From Bacteroidales bacterium UBA4284 (GTDB taxonomy: Bacteria > Bacteroidota > Bacteroidia > Bacteroidales > UBA932), in assembly GCA_002395925.1 (NCBI GenBank), contig DGVM01000103.1, positions 1-9,629 on the forward strand: a stretch of 9,629 bases of DNA, in the 5' to 3' direction. Shown one piece after another: positions 7,027 to 9,629 of this stretch. The position numbers and the translations under genes are program-made. The notes beneath the pieces were generated by a model that saw only the letters and a program-made list of their open reading frames with translations, was not told the origin of the DNA and made no database searches. Numbering within the stretch: the first letter of the stretch is position 1; every line of letters begins with the position of its first letter.

Positions 7027-7713
7027 TTATTCAGGATTGCTGTAATCAAAGGCTATTTTTCTTGCTGTCTGTGTGCTGTTTACCGCGTGCCTCCGCCATA
7101 ACCGCCACCAGACTCGCACGTTCTCCTGCGTCCACTTCGGTCCGCCTGTGTCGTTTGTAATGTACAGCGAGGCGTTCTGGGGAGGAGAGACAAGTCCGGG
7201 ATTGATGAACATGTGGTTGAATGCGTCGTAGTCCTGTAGTCGCTTTACCAGTACGGAAATAGTATAGGTGATGTACCACATATGGCTTCCGTAACTGCCC
7301 AGCCACCAGCAGAGCTCAACCCCGTCGGATCCCTTGTCAACAATGCCGCTCCGGCCAGCTATCTGAGAGAGGCCGCGCCCGGAATCCCAGCTTCGGCCCT
7401 CGTCCAGATATTCTTTCTCCTCCTCTCCCTCATACACATGGAAATCGCTGATTTCCATACCATTCAAATTTCCGATGGGGAGGTACCATTCGGTTCCGGA
7501 AGTAACCGTTACATCCCAGGACTGCAGAATCCTGGCAGATCCGTCAGGATATATTTTACATACCGTTTCGACCGAGCGTATCTCCTGTGCCAAGAGCGGA
7601 GAGATGCTCAAGCAGGCGAATACTGCCATCAGAAAATGAAGAGGAGACAGTCTCCGCCCTAAGAAGCGGGAAGGAGTGTCAGAAAAGCGTGTGTGTGCGG
7701 CGAACGGTACCAT
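7027..7713 (-). pseudogene. DUF2207-family exported/membrane protein, truncated to its N-terminal domain
   Basis: The 228-residue product has a signal peptide (FLMAVFACLSISPLLAQE, cleavage near residue 42) and then the N-terminal extracytoplasmic domain of DUF2207 proteins: IYPDGSARILQSWDV, GTEWYLP, the ISDFHVYEG strand, GVELCWWLGSYG and DYDAFNHMFINPGLVSPPQ. Relatives are about 600 residues, with membrane helices and a glycine-rich C-terminal tail. Here similarity stops at ENVRVW (residue 202), followed by 26 unrelated residues to a stop. In another frame (+1) the DNA at 7112-7080 reads SGGGYGGGTR and then TAA, very like the family's tail. The simplest reading is an internal deletion that removed the middle and joined domain to tail out of frame; a frameshift plus 3' loss is the alternative. 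The start at 7713 fits the promoter just upstream; Met29 (codon at 7629) would also leave a signal peptide. The next gene starts 12 nt downstream, so both were probably one operon. Confidence 0.72.
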
Positions 7714-7738
7714 TGTTGACCAAAGTTTGGGACGCCTG

Positions 7739-7770
7739 CAAATATATGTGCCAACCGAGAGAAAAACAAA
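7739..7770 (-). promoter_or_regulatory. Bacteroidetes-type promoter for the DUF2207/CMD-cupin pair
   Basis: Reading the minus strand, TTTG (7770-7767) is followed after exactly 20 nt by TATATTTG (7746-7739). This is a perfect match to the Bacteroides TTTG-N19-21-TAnnTTTG consensus. The start site would be near 7733, about 20 nt before the ATG at 7713. The promoter is intact although both genes it serves are broken. Confidence 0.75.
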
Positions 7771-7778
7771 TTAATTTG
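7767..7778. promoter_or_regulatory. 12-bp perfect palindrome CAAATTAATTTG over the -33 box
   Basis: CAAATTAATTTG reads the same on both strands and its left half is the -33 element of the promoter above. This is a possible dimeric-repressor or activator site. AT-rich palindromes of this length also arise by chance, and I see no second copy in the window. Confidence 0.3.
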
Positions 7779-7841
7779 CTCTTCCGAGCGAGAAGGAGGA
7801 AAAGGATGCAGTCCTTAAACGGTCACAAACTCGCGGAGACT

Positions 7842-7882
7842 AAAAGAAAATCAAGGACTTAAGTTTTACCTTAAATCCTTGA
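7842..7882 (-). terminator. Intrinsic terminator after tRNA-Ala
   Basis: On the minus strand a 13-bp stem (arms 7882-7870 and 7863-7851, one G-U pair, loop of 6) is followed by TTTTCTTTT at 7850-7842. It begins 5 nt after the tRNA 3' end. In the plus direction the stem has a C-A mismatch and no T-run follows, so it works one way only. It separates the tRNA from the promoter of the next minus-strand unit. Confidence 0.9.
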
Positions 7883-7887
7883 CCTTG

Positions 7888-7960
7888 TGGAGCATAGCGG
7901 AATCGAACCGCTGACCTTTTGAATGCCATTCAAACGCTCTACCAACTGAGCTAATACCCC
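7888..7960 (-). tRNA. tRNA-Ala (anticodon GGC)
   Basis: The 73-nt minus-strand sequence folds as a full cloverleaf. The acceptor stem is GGGGTAT against ATGCTCC and contains the G3-U70 wobble pair that marks alanine tRNAs; the base after it is A73. The D arm is GCTCAGTTGGTAGAGC, the anticodon stem TTTGA/TCAAA encloses ATGGCAT with GGC at nt 34-36 (plus-strand 7925-7927), and the T arm is AGCGG-TTCGATT-CCGCT. CCA is not encoded and must be added by tRNA nucleotidyltransferase. It would read GCC and GCU alanine codons. Confidence 0.97.
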
Positions 7961-7979
7961 GTTTGTTGTTTTGGGTCTG

Positions 7980-7987
7980 CAAATATA
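7980..7987 (-). promoter_or_regulatory. -7 box of the tRNA-Ala promoter
   Basis: TATATTTG on the minus strand (7987-7980) lies 20 nt upstream of the mature tRNA 5' end, so transcription would start near 7974. It shares TATATTTGCAG with the promoter at 7746. The -33 element is weak: only a TTG at 8007-8005, with 17-nt spacing and overlapping the radC stop codon. Confidence 0.6.
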
Positions 7988-8003
7988 ACAATATTTTTTT
8001 AAT

Positions 8004-8681
8004 TCAATACACTTTTTCTTCATTAAAGCTATAAAAATGTTCATCGGACACTATTATGTGGTCCAACAGGCTGAGGTTGCATGCCGTGCAGGCGTCGCGC
8101 AGCTGGCCAGTCTCCTTTATATCGCTTCTTGATGGACGTGGGTCGCCTCCCGGGTGGTTGTGAATCAGTATCAGGCTCGCTGCTCCGTATTCGATTGCTT
8201 TACGGATAACCATTGACTTGTCTATAATCGTGCCCTGGCGCCCGCCTGTGGTCATTCTTATCGAATCGATTTCCATCATCCTGCTGTCCAGGAGGATGAC
8301 CCAACATTCTTCGTGGCCCTTGGCCTTCAGCCTGGGCAGTATGCGTTTGTAAACTTCTTTGGCGTTCGACAGGGGAGTGCCGCCGCCGGCTCTTTCCAGC
8401 ATGAAGCGTCTGCCCAGTTCGAAGGCGGCACACAGGCAGGATGCACGCGACGGGCCTATCCCTTCCATGCCGGCAAGGTAACCGGGGTCGCAGTCAAAAA
8501 GGCCCGACAGGCGGCCGCGTACAAGCGACAGCAGCCTGTGTGCCATATCTATGGCGCTTTCGCCTCTGCGCCCGCTCCTGAGCAGTATGGCAAGCAGTTC
8601 GGCGTCTCCTAATGCTCCTGCGCCTTTGTCAAGCAGTTTTTCCCGTGGCCTTTCGGCCTGGCTCATTTCCAAGATTTTCAT
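8004..8681 (-). CDS. radC: RadC/JAB-domain protein
   Basis: RadC-family proteins carry a helix-hairpin-helix followed by a JAMM (JAB) metalloprotease-like domain; their role in the cell is still unsettled and the old DNA-repair assignment is doubtful. From the ATG at 8681 the product is 225 residues, the normal length, starting MKILEMSQAERPREKLL. The RPREKLL and ELLAILLRSG blocks are diagnostic. The HhH lies at about residues 67-90 (LAGMEGIGPSRAS), and the JAMM site is HNHPGGDPRPSRSD, with two His, Ser and Asp in the standard spacing; a glutamate in GHEECWVILLD is the likely catalytic one. An ATG at 8723 would add 14 residues (MCRVSENMPYLCTA) that look unlike the family, and a TAnnTTTG box lies inside that extension, so I prefer 8681. 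The gene is single and faces away from the carboxyltransferase gene. Confidence 0.9.
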   Translation of the reverse strand: MKILEMSQAERPREKLLDKGAGALGDAELLAILLRSGRRGESAIDMAHRLLSLVRGRLSGLFDCDPGYLAGMEGIGPSRASCLCAAFELGRRFMLERAGGGTPLSNAKEVYKRILPRLKAKGHEECWVILLDSRMMEIDSIRMTTGGRQGTIIDKSMVIRKAIEYGAASLILIHNHPGGDPRPSRSDIKETGQLRDACTACNLSLLDHIIVSDEHFYSFNEEKVY

Positions 8682-8688
8682 AGCGGTA

Positions 8689-8696
8689 CAAAGATA
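8689..8696 (-). promoter_or_regulatory. Possible -7 box for radC
   Basis: TATCTTTG on the minus strand (8696-8689) matches TAnnTTTG and ends 7 nt before the ATG at 8681. If it is used, the message would start at or next to the start codon. No TTTG lies at the right distance upstream, so this may be chance. Confidence 0.35.
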
Positions 8697-8763
8697 CGGC
8701 ATGTTTTCGGAGACTCTGCACACTGAGCCGGAGCGGAGCCCAAATGAGTGCCATGCAAAAATG

Positions 8764-8798
8764 TTTATTTAAGAATCCGTCAAGAATTGTTATATTTG
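8764..8798 (+). promoter_or_regulatory. Promoter for the carboxyltransferase gene
   Basis: TATATTTG at 8791-8798 is a full -7 consensus. TTTA at 8768-8771, 19 nt upstream, is a near match to the -33 TTTG (a second TTTA is at 8764). The start would be near 8804, giving a leader of about 18 nt before the ATG at 8822. The region is AT-rich, unlike the flanking genes. Confidence 0.7.
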
Positions 8799-8821
8799 TG
8801 ATTCTAATATTTTAAGACTCT

Positions 8822-9629
8822 ATGGCAAGAGAAATAAAGTTTTCACTCGTTTACAGGGATATGTGGCAATCCTCGGGCAAATACCAGCCCCGTGCGGACC
8901 AACTGGTCCGGGTTGCCCCTGCCATCATAGATATGGGATGCTTCGACCGGGTCGAGACCAACGGCGGAGCCTTCGAGCAGGTTAACCTCCTTTACGGCGA
9001 GAATCCGAACAAGAGCGTACGCGTCTGGACGGCTCCTTTCCACAAGGCCGGCATCCAGACACACATGCTCGAGAGGGGACTTAACGCCTTGCGGATGTAC
9101 CCGGTGCCTGCCGACGTACGCGAACTCATGTTCAAGGTCAAAAAAGCCCAGGGAACCGACATCGCCCGTTCGTTCTGCGGGCTCAACGACCACAGGAATC
9201 TGCGCCTGAGCGTGGAATACGCCAAAAAGGCGGGGATGATCTCCCAGGGAGCCCTCTCGATTACCAACTCCCCGGTACACACCGTCGAGTATTATATGGG
9301 TGTCGTTCAGAAGCTTGTTGAATACGGTACCGACGAAATCTGCCTCAAGGACATGGCCGGTGTAGGCCGTCCCACTTTCCTTGGCGAACTCACCAGAGAA
9401 ATCAAGGCAAATTATCCCCATATAAAGGTCCAGTACCACGGTCACAGCGGCCCCGGTTTCTCGGTGGCCAGCATGCTCGAAGTTGCGCGTGCAGGTGCTG
9501 ATTATCTGGACGTTGCGGTAGAACCACTGTCGTGGGGGAAGGTCCATCCCGACGTAATAACCATACAGCGGATGCTCCGGGCCGACGGCTTCCTTGTGAA
9601 GGATATCAACATGGACGCATACATGCAGG
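8822..9629 (+). CDS. Pyruvate/oxaloacetate carboxyltransferase subunit (partial, 3' end outside)
   Basis: The frame is open from the ATG at 8822 to the window end (269 residues). It is the TIM-barrel carboxyltransferase domain shared by pyruvate carboxylase subunit B and the alpha subunit of oxaloacetate decarboxylase, which moves CO2 between biotin and pyruvate/oxaloacetate. Visible marks are YRDMWQS near the start with metal ligand Asp13, SFCGLNDHRN at 117-126, Lys176 in ICLKDMAGVGRP (the lysine that becomes carboxylated), and metal ligands His206 and His208 in QYHGHSGPG. The motif reads RDMWQS where many homologues have RDAHQS; I recall RDMWQS as the normal form in Bacteroidales. There is no biotin carboxylase domain ahead of it. 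Whether a biotinyl domain follows cannot be seen, so the choice between pyruvate carboxylase B and oxaloacetate decarboxylase is open. The gene has its own promoter and diverges from radC. Confidence 0.92.
   Translation, partial: MAREIKFSLVYRDMWQSSGKYQPRADQLVRVAPAIIDMGCFDRVETNGGAFEQVNLLYGENPNKSVRVWTAPFHKAGIQTHMLERGLNALRMYPVPADVRELMFKVKKAQGTDIARSFCGLNDHRNLRLSVEYAKKAGMISQGALSITNSPVHTVEYYMGVVQKLVEYGTDEICLKDMAGVGRPTFLGELTREIKANYPHIKVQYHGHSGPGFSVASMLEVARAGADYLDVAVEPLSWGKVHPDVITIQRMLRADGFLVKDINMDAYMQ

Noticed and set aside
7587..7862. A 91-codon plus-strand frame ending near the tRNA terminator
   Set aside because: It overlaps the signal-peptide region of the minus-strand DUF2207 gene and its promoter; the translation is basic and without motif.
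7804..7882. Repeat of GTCCTTAA (7811) and of the terminator arm as a possible CRISPR-like or attachment-site repeat
   Set aside because: The shared piece is about 8 nt and occurs once outside the hairpin; no integrase, and no duplicated tRNA end is seen.

Overview
The window looks like chromosome from a Bacteroidales bacterium with fairly GC-rich coding DNA, possibly near Alistipes/Rikenellaceae (genus is inference only). Three things point there. Promoter boxes of the Bacteroidetes TAnnTTTG type stand in front of most transcription units (three exact TATATTTG copies). Shine-Dalgarno sequences are weak or absent. The gene set is also typical: hut genes, a membrane DUF2207 family protein, and a stand-alone carboxyltransferase with an RDMWQS motif.

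Layout. Positions 1-2852 (+) hold the end of an unidentified protein followed by hutH and hutI, two steps of histidine degradation, packed with a 17-nt overlap. Positions 2889-5068 (+) are a tight cluster: a low-molecular-weight protein tyrosine phosphatase, a Nudix-HD fusion that starts inside its stop codon (ATGA), and a small alpha/beta hydrolase. Positions 5147-5929 (+) encode a YhfC-type intramembrane protease homologue behind its own candidate promoter.

Positions 5924-7713 (-) hold two damaged exported-protein genes in a row. One is a double carboxymuconolactone-decarboxylase/cupin protein split by a one-base frameshift. The other is a DUF2207 protein reduced to its N-terminal domain, with a glycine-rich tail out of frame. 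They still have a good promoter. Next, also on the minus strand, come tRNA-Ala(GGC) with a strong terminator, and radC. The final gene (+, from 8822, cut by the window end) is the carboxyltransferase subunit of pyruvate carboxylase/oxaloacetate decarboxylase.

How they work together. HutH makes urocanate and HutI opens imidazolonepropionate to formiminoglutamate; urocanate hydratase and the formimino-group enzyme must lie outside the window. The phosphatase/Nudix-HD/hydrolase cluster is probably co-transcribed and may deal with nucleotide or small-metabolite clean-up, but no substrate can be read from sequence. I see no CRISPR array, insertion sequence, integrase or recognisable defence system. 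The most unusual material is the Nudix-HD fusion cluster and the pair of decaying genes.
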